64,000 nt of DNA, from contig CAVPHW010000013.1 in assembly GCA_963704835.1 (NCBI GenBank), forward strand, positions 54,199 to 118,198. Direction: 5' to 3'. Numbering within the stretch: position 1 is the first letter of the stretch; each line of letters starts with the position of its first letter. A program made the translations under genes and the position numbers. The stretch is from GCA-2746605 sp963704835. Lineage in GTDB: Bacteria; Bacteroidota; Ignavibacteria; Ignavibacteriales; Melioribacteraceae. The notes under the pieces were generated by a model. The model saw only the letters and a list, made by a program, of their open reading frames with translations, searched no databases and was not told where the DNA came from. Below are positions 9,094 to 19,019 of this stretch, piece by piece.

Positions 9094-10231
9094 TTATGCT
9101 TGATTTTCTTTCTTATTAAAAATTATGCTTGCCAATAAAAGCATTATAAACGCAAATAATAATAGATATAAAATCTGGTCCCAAATTGCGCCCATTCCAA
9201 CACCGCGCAAAATTATTGCTCTCAATATTTTAATGTAGAATTTTGCTGGAGTTATATTTGTAATTATTTGAATTAAAGGCGGCATACTCTCAATTGGAAA
9301 AATAAACCCAGAAAGAATAACAGATGGAAGAAGTGATGCAAAGGTTCCCAGGGTAAAAGCAATTTGCTGAGAATCAGAAACTGTTGAAATAAATATACCA
9401 ATACTTGTTGATGTAAATAAAAAGATCAAAGTAGTAGATTGCTAAAAGCAAATAGTTCCCTTTAACTTCAACATCAAATAAAAAGTAGCCAACTATTAAA
9501 ATGAATAAAGCATTAAACAATGCCAATGTGATATATGGAAATGTTTTACCGAGCAGTAATTCTAATGTTTTTATTGGCGAGACATTTATCTGTTCAATTG
9601 TTCCTCTTTCTTTTTCTCTCACCAAGGACAATGAAACACTAATCACAGCAGTAATAACTAAGATCATTGCTATTAGTCCAGGTATTAGAAATCTAGTAGT
9701 TTTTAAATCTTTGTTAAACCAAAAAATTGGGTTAAAATCAAACGGTATGTAGGACTTTAAACCTTTTTGGGCTAGTAGCTTTTCTGTTTTCTTAGCATTA
9801 AAGCTTGCAATTGCTGCATTAATATAATTTTGAATAATAGTAGCCGTGTTTCCATCGACACCATCAGTTAATATTTGAATTTTTACGTTTTGTTTTGAAT
9901 AGAAATTCTGAGAAAAATCTTTAGGAATAATTACAACACCTTGAGCAATTTTTTTATCGAGAATATCCTTTATTTCAGAATCACTTTTTACAAAGTTTGA
10001 GATTAAAAAATATTCTGAAGTTGTTAATGAGTTATAAAACTCTCTGCTAAGTTCAGTATTGTTCTGATCATAAACAGCGAGCTTAATATTTTTTACATCA
10101 AAGTTTACTGCATAACCAAAAACAACTAACAAAAATGCGGGGAACAGGAGAAGAATGGATAGCATTCTATAATCTCTTATGAGATGTTTAAATTCCTTTT
10201 TGGTAATTGCAGCGATTCTTCTTAAACTCAC
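9094..10231 (-). pseudogene. ABC-2 type permease, frameshifted (first permease of efflux operon)
   Basis: The 5' part (9374-10231) starts with GTG overlapping the TGA of the upstream ATPase gene (GTGA). It holds TM1, a large periplasmic loop with LTDGVDGNTATI, and the EKERGTIEQI cytoplasmic motif. The frame then runs out near 9430, and the family sequence continues in another frame (9094-9429: FTSTSIGIFISTVSDSQQ and the last membrane segments). One inserted or lost base around 9425-9440 explains the split. The complete permease would be about 375 residues. With its neighbour it belongs to the YbhSR type. Both permeases being broken by single indels is unusual. Confidence 0.85.
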
Positions 10232-11157
10232 TTTTTATCCTTTTCCAACAAATGAATAAAAACATCTTCCAAGGTTGGAGTTATCTTCTCTACTTTTTTG
10301 ATATGAATGTTTGAATGTGGTTTTAGTTCAATGTAAATCTGTTCTTTATATTGAAAATTATTGTTCATTATTATGTGAATTGAATTTCCGAAGATTGAAG
10401 TTTCATCTACAATAGAAGATTTCTCAAAAACATCCATGGCTTCTACTACATTTGAACATTCAATCTCATAGATTGGATTTGTTAAGTATTTACTTTTTAA
10501 AACCTTTGAATTACCTTCTGCTATTAACTTACCGGCATTTATTAAAATAATATTTCCACAATACTCAGCTTCTTCTAAATAGTGAGTTGTTACTAAAACG
10601 GTAATTCCTTCAGCAGAAAGTTCATTTATTAAATCCCAGAAAGATCTTCGTGAAATTGGATCAACGCCACTGGTTGGCTCATCTAAAAACACAATTTTAG
10701 GTTTGTGAATAACTGCAGTCCCGAGTGCAAGCCTTTGTTTAATTCCGCCTGGAAGTGAGCTAGTTAAAAGTTTTTCTTTGCCAACTAGATTTGCAGTTTT
10801 TAAAATCCAGCTCATTCTGGTTTTTAATTCTTTGCCTTCTAAGCCATAAACTCCGCCGAAAAAGTTAATATTTTCTTCCACGGAAAGATCGTTGTATAAA
10901 GAAAATTTTTGCGACATATAACCGATATTCTGCTTTACTAAATCTGGTTGTGTCTTTATACTATAGCCACCAACTTTTGCATCGCCATTTGTTGGCTCAA
11001 GAATTCCGCATAACATTTTAATTGTTGTAGATTTACCCGCTCCATTCGCCCCAAGAAATCCAAAAATTTCTCCAGCTTTCACATTGAATGAAATATCATT
11101 AACAGCAATAAAGTTACCGAAAGTTTTATTAAGATTATTTACTTCGATTGAATACAT
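10228..11157 (-). CDS. ABC-2 efflux ATP-binding protein (YbhF-like half)
   Basis: This 309-residue ABC ATPase has Walker A GANGAGKST (about 39-47), signature LPGGIKQRLALG, Walker B IVFLDEPTSGVDP and an H-loop TTHYLEEAEYC. A C-terminal extension of about 90 residues is typical of drug-exporting ABC-2 ATPases. In E. coli YbhF two such domains are fused; here they are separate genes flanking tolC (this one and 12520-13446). It powers the permeases directly downstream, with which it overlaps by 4 bases. LPGG instead of LSGG in the signature is a tolerated variant. Confidence 0.92.
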   Translation of the reverse strand: MYSIEVNNLNKTFGNFIAVNDISFNVKAGEIFGFLGANGAGKSTTIKMLCGILEPTNGDAKVGGYSIKTQPDLVKQNIGYMSQKFSLYNDLSVEENINFFGGVYGLEGKELKTRMSWILKTANLVGKEKLLTSSLPGGIKQRLALGTAVIHKPKIVFLDEPTSGVDPISRRSFWDLINELSAEGITVLVTTHYLEEAEYCGNIILINAGKLIAEGNSKVLKSKYLTNPIYEIECSNVVEAMDVFEKSSIVDETSIFGNSIHIIMNNNFQYKEQIYIELKPHSNIHIKKVEKITPTLEDVFIHLLEKDKK

Positions 11158-11201
11158 AAATCAGAACCTAGAATTAAGAATTTAATACTTCGAATTCTGA
11201 A

Positions 11202-12518
11202 CTAATAAATTTTGTTGCCAATGGCTTTCTCCAACTTGGTTTTTGAAATTTCATAATCAACCAATGATGTTAGTAAATCTGTTTTTGCAGTATAGATGGA
11301 AGTTTCAGCATCTAGTAATTCTGTTGTACTTACAAGTTGAACCAAATATTTATCATTTGTGATTCTGTGATTTTCTTCGGCTTGTTCAAGTGATTGTTTA
11401 CTCAATTCAACTTTCTTTTTTGCGGCTTGAAAATTTAAGTAAGTATTGTAAACTTCAATTTCGATAGCATCCTCAAGTTGGAATTTACTTGTTTCTAATT
11501 GAGTGAGATTATTTTGAGCTTGTTGAGTTAATGAAGAATTATAACCCCAGTTCCAAATATCCCAGCTTAATGATATTCCAACATTCCAAGTATCATCAAA
11601 TTGATCACGCTGGGGAAATATTCTTTGGTTTGGCTTGTTATAGTAAAAATCGGAAACTAAAAATATTGAAGGATACCATCCTGAGTGACTTGCACTTAAT
11701 TGCTCTTTTCCAGCAAATATCTTCTTTGAAACAGACTCCAATTCCAACCTATTTGATTTTGCTTTAATTAGTAAATTATTAAATTCACTGTCCGAATTAT
11801 TTAATTCAATATCGTCAGTTTTAATTTCGATGTTTTCAGAAATATCATTTCCCATAATCTTATTGAAAAGAGCTTTTGCAATTTCTAAAACATTTTCGGT
11901 TTCAACTTTCTTTAACTGAATTGTGGTGTATTGAACTTTGATTTTTAATAAATCGTTTCTAGTTATAAGATCATTATCTAAAAAACTCTGGGCATCATTT
12001 ATGTGCGATTCTAAGCTCTTTAAATTTTCTTCAATAAGCTTATTTGCATTTTCTGCTTTGTAAATATTCCAGAAAGCGAAAATTATTTTAAATGCTTCCT
12101 CGTTTATATCTTTTGAATATTCCAATTCTGATGATTCTAAATTATAAGTTGCAGCAGATTGAAGTGATGATAACTTAAACCCAGTGAATATTGGCTGCTG
12201 TAGAGATAACTTAAAATTATAATTGTTCAAAATTACTTCTTGAATTCTAATTGTAGTAGGGAAAAATGATGTAGAAATTTCAAATGGGGGAACATCACTC
12301 AATCGCATATAGGAAGCATTAAAGCTTAATTTGGGAAATCTTTGAGATTTAATTTCAGTTACCTTGGCTGCGGCAATTGCCAATTTAGCATCTGATATTT
12401 TTAATGTTTTACTATTCTGGATTCCTAACTTTATACTTTCATTTAAAGTATAAGTTTTTGTCTGAGCAAAACCATTAATTGAAAATGTGATTAAGAATAC
12501 TATGATTGTTTTCTTCAT
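11202..12518 (-). CDS. TolC-family outer-membrane efflux protein
   Basis: This 438-residue protein has a signal peptide (cut near GFAQ-T, residue 19) and two long alpha-helical, coiled-coil OEP domains rich in Leu, Glu, Lys and Gln, with tandem-repeat organisation typical of TolC. It should form the outer-membrane and periplasmic channel for the ABC-2 pump encoded around it, bridged by the HlyD protein at 13439-14419. It begins 1 base after the upstream ATPase gene ends, so expression is coupled. A 44-base gap follows before the next ATPase gene. Confidence 0.9.
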   Translation of the reverse strand: MKKTIIVFLITFSINGFAQTKTYTLNESIKLGIQNSKTLKISDAKLAIAAAKVTEIKSQRFPKLSFNASYMRLSDVPPFEISTSFFPTTIRIQEVILNNYNFKLSLQQPIFTGFKLSSLQSAATYNLESSELEYSKDINEEAFKIIFAFWNIYKAENANKLIEENLKSLESHINDAQSFLDNDLITRNDLLKIKVQYTTIQLKKVETENVLEIAKALFNKIMGNDISENIEIKTDDIELNNSDSEFNNLLIKAKSNRLELESVSKKIFAGKEQLSASHSGWYPSIFLVSDFYYNKPNQRIFPQRDQFDDTWNVGISLSWDIWNWGYNSSLTQQAQNNLTQLETSKFQLEDAIEIEVYNTYLNFQAAKKKVELSKQSLEQAEENHRITNDKYLVQLVSTTELLDAETSIYTAKTDLLTSLVDYEISKTKLEKAIGNKIY

Positions 12519-12519
12519 T

Positions 12520-13446
12520 TTAAACTCTACTTAATTCTGATTTTTTTACTAAATAAATGAATACATTTTCTAAAGAAGGAATGTTTATTCTATAATCTAA
12601 AATCTGAATACCATTTTCTCTTAGTAATATTTCTATTTTTTGATATTCACTATCCGCATTTTCTACAATTGTGTTTAATCTATCGCCAAAAAGCTGAACA
12701 TCCAGCCCTAAATTATCTTTTATTAAAATGGCTGCTTGCCTTATATTATCACAAACTATTTCAATTGCCTTTTTATTAATTGACTCCTTAATATTTAAAG
12801 GTGTATCAACTGCAATCAGTTCTCCGTTATTCATCAACCCCACTCTGTTGCATCTTTCAGCTTCATCAAGGTATGGAGTTGTCATGAAAATTGTAATTCC
12901 TTCTTTAAGTAAATTAGATAGAATTTTCCAAAAATCTCTACGTGAAACCGGATCAACACCGGTTGTAGGCTCATCTAGGAAAAGAATTTCTGGTTTATGA
13001 ATTAGGCTGCATGCTAAAGCCAGTTTTTGTTTCATCCCACCTGAAAGCCTTCCAGCATGTCTTGTTCTAAACTCAATTAGCCTTGTAAATTGTAGAAGCT
13101 CATTTCGTCTTTCTTTAAAATTTTTAACATTATGGATCTCAGCAAAAAATTCAATGTTTTCATCAATGGATAAATCCTCATATAAACTAAATTTTTGCGA
13201 TAAGTACCCAACGTTATTCTGAATCTCTCTTTTACTTTTTTGAATATCATAATTCAGTAACGAAATATTTCCCGAATCAGGCTTTAACAATCCACATAAA
13301 GCTCTAATTGTTGTTGTTTTTCCAGCACCATCAGGTCCAACTAAACCAAACATTTCTCCTTTTGCAATTGATAAAGAGATTCCATTTACGGCTATTATAC
13401 CACCGTACGATTTATGAAAATCAACGATATTAATTATTTCATTCAT
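12520..13446 (-). CDS. ABC-2 efflux ATP-binding protein (second copy)
   Basis: This 308-residue ABC ATPase has Walker A GPDGAGKTT (about 38-46), signature LSGGMKQKLALA, Walker B ILFLDEPTTGVDP and H-loop TTPYLDEAERC, where Pro replaces the usual His of the H-loop. That change may leave this partner weakly active or inactive in hydrolysis, as in asymmetric ABC dimers (inference). It overlaps the HlyD gene by 8 bases and is followed after 1 base by tolC. It is paralogous to the ATPase at 10228-11157 and probably pairs with it. Confidence 0.92.
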   Translation of the reverse strand: MNEIINIVDFHKSYGGIIAVNGISLSIAKGEMFGLVGPDGAGKTTTIRALCGLLKPDSGNISLLNYDIQKSKREIQNNVGYLSQKFSLYEDLSIDENIEFFAEIHNVKNFKERRNELLQFTRLIEFRTRHAGRLSGGMKQKLALACSLIHKPEILFLDEPTTGVDPVSRRDFWKILSNLLKEGITIFMTTPYLDEAERCNRVGLMNNGELIAVDTPLNIKESINKKAIEIVCDNIRQAAILIKDNLGLDVQLFGDRLNTIVENADSEYQKIEILLRENGIQILDYRINIPSLENVFIYLVKKSELSRV

Positions 13447-14419
13447 TAGAATCGATTAATTTAATTTCCGCATCTGCTGGCATTCCACTCTTAAGTAAAA
13501 AGTCTGGATTGTTAATCTCAACTTTTACTTTGTAGACAAGTTTAGTTCTCTCATCAGGTGTTTGAATGTTTTTGGGAGTAAACTCAGATTCTGGAGAAAT
13601 ATATACAACTTTTCCATCGAACGATTTATCTTCAAAGGCATCGACCATTACACTAACTTTTTGATTTAATTGAATGTTAGGAAGCTCAACTTCATTTATG
13701 TAAATGTTAAGCCTTACTTTGCTTAAATCGGCAACTTTAATTATAGAAGACATTGGCACAACAGTTTCGCCCATTTCATAGAATTGTTCAACAACAAAAC
13801 CATTTATTGGTGAGGTAACAAAGCAATCATTAATATTTTTCAATATTATTTTTTCAGTTGCAGAAGCTTGATCTAAAGCAGCCTCTGCGCGTCTTAGGTC
13901 TTCGGGTCTAGCAATGTTTTTAATTTTTACCAAATTTTCTTTGGCCGCTGAATATTGAGATTTTACAATTTGGTATTTGGTTTCCACATCTTCAAATTGT
14001 TTTTTAGTTATTGAGTTTGCATCTAAAAGATTTTGCATTCTTTCTTTATCTTTTTCGGCTTGATTAAAGGATAATTCTGCTTGAGTAAACATAGATTCTG
14101 CCTGCGAAACATCTTCTTTTCTTGAACCAATTTTTAATAGTTGAAGCTGAGCTTCTGCCATTTGTCTAGCGGCTATAACTTGCAACAAATTTAGTTGGAG
14201 AGTTTCATCATCAATTCTTAAAACTGTATCTCCAATTGATACTTGCGCTCCTTCATCTTTGTGAATATTTAAAACCTCTCCTGCCACTTTTGAACTTAGA
14301 GTAATAAAAGTTGCTTCAATTGTTCCTGTAGCTTTAATAGTATTATCGTCTGTCGCGTTTCCGCAACTGATTAAGATAAGTGAAAGAAAAAACATGGATA
14401 AATGTTTTATCAGTTTCAT
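13439..14419 (-). CDS. HlyD-family periplasmic adaptor lipoprotein
   Basis: This 326-residue membrane-fusion protein has a lipobox at LILISCG (Cys19), so it is lipid-anchored to the inner membrane. A split biotinyl-lipoyl domain (about 40-75 and 200-225) flanks an alpha-helical hairpin (about 80-190) with Ala, Gln, Glu and Lys heptads, followed by a beta-barrel domain with the family pattern VRLNIYINEVELPNI. It links the ABC-2 pump to the TolC channel. Its ATG overlaps the TetR stop (ATGA), which makes regulator and pump one operon. Confidence 0.92.
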   Translation of the reverse strand: MKLIKHLSMFFLSLILISCGNATDDNTIKATGTIEATFITLSSKVAGEVLNIHKDEGAQVSIGDTVLRIDDETLQLNLLQVIAARQMAEAQLQLLKIGSRKEDVSQAESMFTQAELSFNQAEKDKERMQNLLDANSITKKQFEDVETKYQIVKSQYSAAKENLVKIKNIARPEDLRRAEAALDQASATEKIILKNINDCFVTSPINGFVVEQFYEMGETVVPMSSIIKVADLSKVRLNIYINEVELPNIQLNQKVSVMVDAFEDKSFDGKVVYISPESEFTPKNIQTPDERTKLVYKVKVEINNPDFLLKSGMPADAEIKLIDSNE

Positions 14420-15024
14420 TTTTTGTTTTCCTTTTCAATTTTGTTGTAAACTTTTAATCCTTCAGGAGTAAGAATTCCTTGAATAAGCAAATGGAAAGTA
14501 ATTTTAAATGCTTCGTTCATTGAATAATTATGAGTAATCAAAAAAGTAGGATTTATTATGCTTCGGATGGAAGAATAAATAATTGTAATAATTATATCAT
14601 TTGGTTTATCAATTATATATCCTTCTTTCTTACCTTGATTGATAATATCCCCCCAAATATTTTGAATGAGTTCGCTTCTAAATTTTTCTACCGCATCCCA
14701 TAACTCAGGCATATGCGTTTGAAGATCATAAAGCATTTTCTCATTTACCTTAAGTGATAACTCTGCAAAAAGTTCGGTGAGCGCTTTTATTTTTAAAATT
14801 GAGTTTTCTTGCTCACTAATATTATTAAGAAGCCTTTTTTTAGTATTGCTCATAAACGCTTTTACAACATTTTCCAACAAGAAATTTTTAGATGGAAAAT
14901 ATTTGTAGATTGTCTTTTTACTTATCCTCAAACCTTGAGCAATTTCATCCATGGTTATTTTATAGAAACCGGATTGGAAGAAGAGTTCTTTTGAATAATT
15001 GGCTATTTTTTCTTTTTCATTCAT
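14416..15024 (-). CDS. TetR-family transcriptional regulator of the efflux operon
   Basis: This 202-residue TetR regulator has its N-terminal helix-turn-helix at ITMDEIAQGLRISKKTIYKY (about residues 24-43). The remaining mostly helical part is the ligand-binding and dimerisation domain. It is the first gene of the efflux operon, so it very likely represses its own operon and is released by a pump substrate (family knowledge). The matching operator is the GTTTCCA/TGGAAAC inverted repeat on the promoter just upstream (15054-15100). Confidence 0.92.
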   Translation of the reverse strand: MNEKEKIANYSKELFFQSGFYKITMDEIAQGLRISKKTIYKYFPSKNFLLENVVKAFMSNTKKRLLNNISEQENSILKIKALTELFAELSLKVNEKMLYDLQTHMPELWDAVEKFRSELIQNIWGDIINQGKKEGYIIDKPNDIIITIIYSSIRSIINPTFLITHNYSMNEAFKITFHLLIQGILTPEGLKVYNKIEKENKK

Positions 15025-15053
15025 AAACTTAAGAAACTATTATTGTTTTTACG

Positions 15054-15100
15054 GTTTCCAATATAATGCATGGAAACTATTTTGTCAAGTAAAGTTTCCA
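15054..15100 (-). promoter_or_regulatory. Promoter and TetR operator of the efflux operon
   Basis: On the minus strand TTGACA (15088-15083) is followed after 17 bases by TATATT, a good sigma-70 promoter reading into tetR. The perfect inverted repeat GTTTCCA (15054-15060) / TGGAAAC (15071-15077) overlaps the -10 region and the spacer. A third half-site, GTTTCCA, lies at 15094-15100. This arrangement is typical of TetR autorepression. Confidence 0.75.
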
Positions 15101-15351
15101 GTTTTTAAATTTCTTCTTAATTTGATAGCGTACATTACGGAGGGTTTTCTACAGTTTAAAAAAAGATTTTATTCTAAAACTAATCTTGTTTAGCAACATC
15201 AGTCGATTTCTTAACTTTAGTCTAATACTGTTTTTTCATTTTGATATTACGATTTGAGTTTTATCATAATAAATTTAAGCTTACTAACTAAACCAATTAT
15301 CTCTGGTATTTGATGCAGAAATTATTGTTTTTGCCTTTAGTATGAGAAACA

Positions 15352-15377
15352 AAAAACCCGCCAAAAGACGGGTTTTT
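15352..15377 (-). terminator. Terminator after the gene at 15398-15826
   Basis: AAAAACCCG (15352-15360) and CGGGTTTTT (15369-15377) form a 9-bp stem with an 8-base loop. It lies about 20 bases past the minus-strand stop and could work in both directions. The rest of 15101-15351 holds no gene that I see. Confidence 0.85.
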
Positions 15378-15397
15378 GATTTACAATTTGATATAAA

Positions 15398-15826
15398 TTA
15401 CTTTTTAGCTAAGACTGAATATATTTCATCAGAATGATGCCCGTTCCAGTATTTTCGGTATTTACTACCGAATGCTTTTCTTTCTTCTTCTGTAGGAAAA
15501 GCTTTTTGAAATAATTTATTTCCTTCTTCATCAGCTATATCTATGTCACCCATGTTAGCATACTCTGTCATAACTACAACTTGTCTGCTATCACTACCCC
15601 ACTGATGTCTTACTATATATCTTCTAATAACCTTGGAATTCTTTGAAATGACTTTATCGTTCAGAACAACTGAAAGCGAATCAAACTCAGAACGTGAACC
15701 ATCTTCGGGTATATCAAGATAGAAAGTTGTAACTAATAATATATTGTTTTGATCTTGTGCAACAATTGTTTTATTTACAAATAACAGTGCACTAAAAAAA
15801 ATAAATAACATAAATATTTTTTTCAT
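15398..15826 (-). CDS. Small secreted protein, possible alpha-beta barrel
   Basis: This 142-residue product has a signal peptide (cut near IVAQ-D, residue 23). The mature part has the pattern of a dimeric alpha-beta barrel (EthD/ABM-like): a first strand ILLVTTFYLDI, a helix, RYIVRHQWGSDSRQVVVMTEY, then a C-terminal segment with FPTEEERKAFGSKYRKYWNGHHSDEIY. Function is unknown. It resembles in outline the secreted protein at 19020-19796, on the other side of the TonB receptor. It ends at the strong terminator 15352-15377. The fold is inferred by eye. Confidence 0.7.
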   Translation of the reverse strand: MKKIFMLFIFFSALLFVNKTIVAQDQNNILLVTTFYLDIPEDGSRSEFDSLSVVLNDKVISKNSKVIRRYIVRHQWGSDSRQVVVMTEYANMGDIDIADEEGNKLFQKAFPTEEERKAFGSKYRKYWNGHHSDEIYSVLAKK

Positions 15827-16168
15827 AATTACTCCTTATTGAATAGTTGTTAGATTATTACAATTACATTTTAAGATACCTCATCCAATTAAGAAATGCA
15901 ACAATTATAAACTATTAGGAAACGGTCCCTTTGTCTTATTTGGTTATCGGATGTTTTTCCCAAAATAATTCACATAAATATTTTTAATAGACTAATCTTA
16001 CCTAACACAGACTTCATAATAATGAACTACTTAATTAAACAAATTTATCGTGCAATATTTTACTTTCTCAATTCGCTTAATTAAATGTATTCGCATTATT
16101 AATTGCATTTGATAATCCTATAATTATAATTAAATTAACACCAGCAATCCGTTTTGTTATTTAAATAG
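15827..16168. other. 342-base intergenic region between divergent genes
   Basis: This AT-rich stretch separates the minus-strand gene at 15398 from the plus-strand TonB pair. It should hold both promoters. I see no clear -35/-10 pair, inverted repeat or small reading frame in it. Confidence 0.5.
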
Positions 16169-16543
16169 ATGATAAAAAAAAATAAAATCATATCTAGTTT
16201 AACTTTTGCAGTTTATATAGCTTTTTTAACTGTAACTATACTTCATAATCATCCATTCTATCTAGGGTCACAATCCGTTATTACGGATTCATTTCAAGGA
16301 AGTAATAATTCTGCAACTGATCCATTCGTTGATGATCAATCTATTTGCAGATTAGCTCAGCTTTCGAATTCGTCATATTCAAACATTGCCTACACTAGCT
16401 TTTCTTTGTCAATCGATCCAATCACCAAGGATTTTAATTTAGTTCAACCAAATCAGTACTTTGAAGATTTAATACTTAAATCAACCCATCTTAAGAGCCC
16501 CGCCAGTTTTATAATCTTAACCCTTAACACACATTTTAATTAA
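16169..16543 (+). CDS. Small exported protein upstream of TonB receptor
   Basis: This 124-residue protein has one N-terminal hydrophobic segment (about residues 10-27) followed by LHNHPF and an otherwise polar, Ser/Asn-rich sequence with a single ICRL cysteine. It sits 16 bases before the TonB receptor gene and is surely co-transcribed. In position and shape it resembles the small His-containing proteins (such as DUF2946) found next to metal-related TonB receptors, but I cannot confirm membership. A role in metal handling is therefore only a guess from context. Confidence 0.6.
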   Translation: MIKKNKIISSLTFAVYIAFLTVTILHNHPFYLGSQSVITDSFQGSNNSATDPFVDDQSICRLAQLSNSSYSNIAYTSFSLSIDPITKDFNLVQPNQYFEDLILKSTHLKSPASFIILTLNTHFN

Positions 16544-16559
16544 AAGTATAGGTAGGATT

Positions 16560-18806
16560 ATGAAATCTTTGCAATTCGCTGCAATAGTATTTTTTATAAG
16601 TATTGTAAATATTAATGCACAAAATTACATTTCCGGTAGAATTATTGATGAAGATACAAATGAACCTTTAGTTGGAGTTCAAGTATTTATAAAGGACCTG
16701 AATATTGGCACAACTACCAATGAAGACGGATTCTTTCAACTGAACAATCTTAAAAACAATAGCTACAAAATCATATTTACATATTTGGGTTATGCTCAGG
16801 TTGATAAAAGTGTAGATGTTCCCTCTGGTGAGTCGAAGAATATTTTTATCACAATGGAAGAAACCGCAATAAATATCAAGGAAATAATGGTGACGGGGAA
16901 TCCGTTTTTATCTGAGACAAAGGATTTATCGCAGACCGTGATTAGTTTATCAGAGTTGGATCTAATTATTAAAAGTGGAACAACAATCGGGGAGGAATTA
17001 AATTTTCTGCCTGGCATTTCAATGCGTTCGAATGGAATTGCTTCTGGAAGACCGGTAATTAGAGGTTTTAGCAACAATAAAGTTTTAATTCTTGAAGATG
17101 GTTTAAGAATGGGGGATTTGTCTAATTCTTCAGATGATCATAGTGTCTCTGGTGATGGAAGTGAGCCGGAAAAAATTGAAGTACTTAAAGGTCCATCCAG
17201 TTTGCTGTATGGCAGTAATGCTATTGGAGGAATTGTGAATGTAATTTCGGATGCAATTCCCTCAAAAGTTCATCAAGGAATTAATGGTGAAGTGTTGGCT
17301 CAGGGGGCTTCCGTAAATAATGAATTTTTAGGGAATGCTCATATAAATTACGGCATTGGAAATTTTGCAGTACATGGGAAATATTTTAAAAGAAAAGGGG
17401 ACGATTATAGCATTCCTGGAGGAAGTACATTTAACTCAAATCTTGATTCATACGGTTCTCAATTAGGAGTTTCATTGCATCATGATTGGGGTATGACAGG
17501 ACTTAGCTATACGGAGTATAATAATAAATACGGCTTACCAACATTGCCAAATGATGAAGAAATTGTTTTTATCGATATGCACAAAAAACAGTATAGGTTA
17601 GCCACTGAAGTAAATAATATTAGCTCGTTTGTAACTTCAATGAGCATTAAAGCTGGATATTTGGATTATAATCATAAAGAAATTTCAAAGATTAACGGAG
17701 AAATAGGAACTGAGTTTGGATTAAGAACAACAAGTGCGGATATTTCTTTTACGCACATTCCTTTTACAATAAACTCGCAGGGAATAATAGGGTTTTATGG
17801 ATTGAATCAAAATTATCAAGTAACCGGCGAAGAAGCACTTACTCCAAATGCGGATTACCTAAATTATGCAGGATACTTCTTTGAAAAATTTGATTTTGGC
17901 AAAATTGATTTAACATTTGGATCAAGATTCGAAGTAAATAATATTAAAATCCCAGAAGCGGTTTTAACCGACTCATTATTTAAAGGTGACGAATTTATTT
18001 ATAATACACTGTCAACGTCTTTAGGGGTTGTTTACAATCTTAACCAGACAACATCAATATTTGTAAATGTTGCTAATGCTTTCCTTGCTCCAACAATTGA
18101 GGAGTTATCTTCATATTCAATTCATGAAGCTCTTGCAAGTTTTGATATTGGAGATAGGTCGCTCAAAAAGGAGAATACAATTGGAATTGATTTAGGATTA
18201 AAATCGCAAGGTGAAAACTATTTTCTGGAGTTATCTGGATTTTATAATAAGGTAAATAATTTAATTTATCGTAGACCTTCAGAGCTTTTTTATTCCGAAG
18301 ATATTAATTCAGTAAATGGTGAGCCAATCGGGTTTAACACAGTTGGTGAGGGATTAAAAGTTTACCATTATAATCAAGCAGATGCAATTGTTTATGGATT
18401 TGAATCACAATTAAATATTGAAATATTTCAAAGCATTACTGCCACTTTTGTAGCAGATTATGTTAAAGCAAAGAACCAAACTGCAGATGAAAATATTTCG
18501 CAAATACCCCCCTTTAGATTTATGATTGAAATGCGTCATTCAACACCAAAACATTGGTATGGTTTAACCTGGAATATAATTGCTGCTCAAAATGATGTAG
18601 CTCCAAATGAAACCCAAACTCCGGGTTACAATTTAGTTGGTATTTATGGAGGAATTAAATTTGTAACAGCACAATTTGCTCATATCATTAACTTAAAAAT
18701 AGATAATCTATTTGATCAAAAGTATATAGATCATTTATCTGCTATAAAAGATTTTGCTTTTATGCCAGGCAGAAATATTAGACTTAGTTATAAATTTATT
18801 TTTTAG
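16560..18806 (+). CDS. TonB-dependent outer-membrane receptor
   Basis: This 748-residue protein has a signal peptide (cut near INAQ-N, residue 21), a carboxypeptidase-regulatory-like domain (ISGRIIDEDTNEPLVGVQV, about 24-105), a plug domain (about 115-235, with GPSSLLYGSNAIGGIVNVIS) and a 22-strand-type beta barrel ending in an aromatic residue (SYKFIF). The regulatory-like domain is usual for Bacteroidota-type receptors. The family imports siderophores, metals, cobalamin or glycans with TonB energy; the substrate here is unknown. The HSVSGDGSEPEKIEVLKG region before the plug's end resembles heme/metal receptors, so a metal is plausible. No SusD partner is adjacent. Confidence 0.92.
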   Translation: MKSLQFAAIVFFISIVNINAQNYISGRIIDEDTNEPLVGVQVFIKDLNIGTTTNEDGFFQLNNLKNNSYKIIFTYLGYAQVDKSVDVPSGESKNIFITMEETAINIKEIMVTGNPFLSETKDLSQTVISLSELDLIIKSGTTIGEELNFLPGISMRSNGIASGRPVIRGFSNNKVLILEDGLRMGDLSNSSDDHSVSGDGSEPEKIEVLKGPSSLLYGSNAIGGIVNVISDAIPSKVHQGINGEVLAQGASVNNEFLGNAHINYGIGNFAVHGKYFKRKGDDYSIPGGSTFNSNLDSYGSQLGVSLHHDWGMTGLSYTEYNNKYGLPTLPNDEEIVFIDMHKKQYRLATEVNNISSFVTSMSIKAGYLDYNHKEISKINGEIGTEFGLRTTSADISFTHIPFTINSQGIIGFYGLNQNYQVTGEEALTPNADYLNYAGYFFEKFDFGKIDLTFGSRFEVNNIKIPEAVLTDSLFKGDEFIYNTLSTSLGVVYNLNQTTSIFVNVANAFLAPTIEELSSYSIHEALASFDIGDRSLKKENTIGIDLGLKSQGENYFLELSGFYNKVNNLIYRRPSELFYSEDINSVNGEPIGFNTVGEGLKVYHYNQADAIVYGFESQLNIEIFQSITATFVADYVKAKNQTADENISQIPPFRFMIEMRHSTPKHWYGLTWNIIAAQNDVAPNETQTPGYNLVGIYGGIKFVTAQFAHIINLKIDNLFDQKYIDHLSAIKDFAFMPGRNIRLSYKFIF

Positions 18807-18912
18807 AAACGAAAGTGATATAAACTATATTTTTTTAAAAAAAATTAATTATTGGTAGTTAGTTCCACCTATCAAAGGATAATAGTGACATTTTTATGTG
18901 AATTTATATAAC

Positions 18913-18941
18913 TTGACAAGCAGTCTTTTTATAGCTAATTT
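18913..18941 (+). promoter_or_regulatory. Candidate promoter of the 19020 gene
   Basis: TTGACA (18913-18918), a 17-base spacer, then TAATTT (18936-18941). It lies about 80 bases ahead of the ATG at 19020 with an untranslated leader between. The match is good at -35 and moderate at -10. Confidence 0.45.
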
Positions 18942-19019
18942 CTATCTGAGATAGCAATCCAAAATTGTTTCCTTTCTCAACTAAGTACTTTTTATAAACT
19001 AACTTCAGGAGATTTCTAT

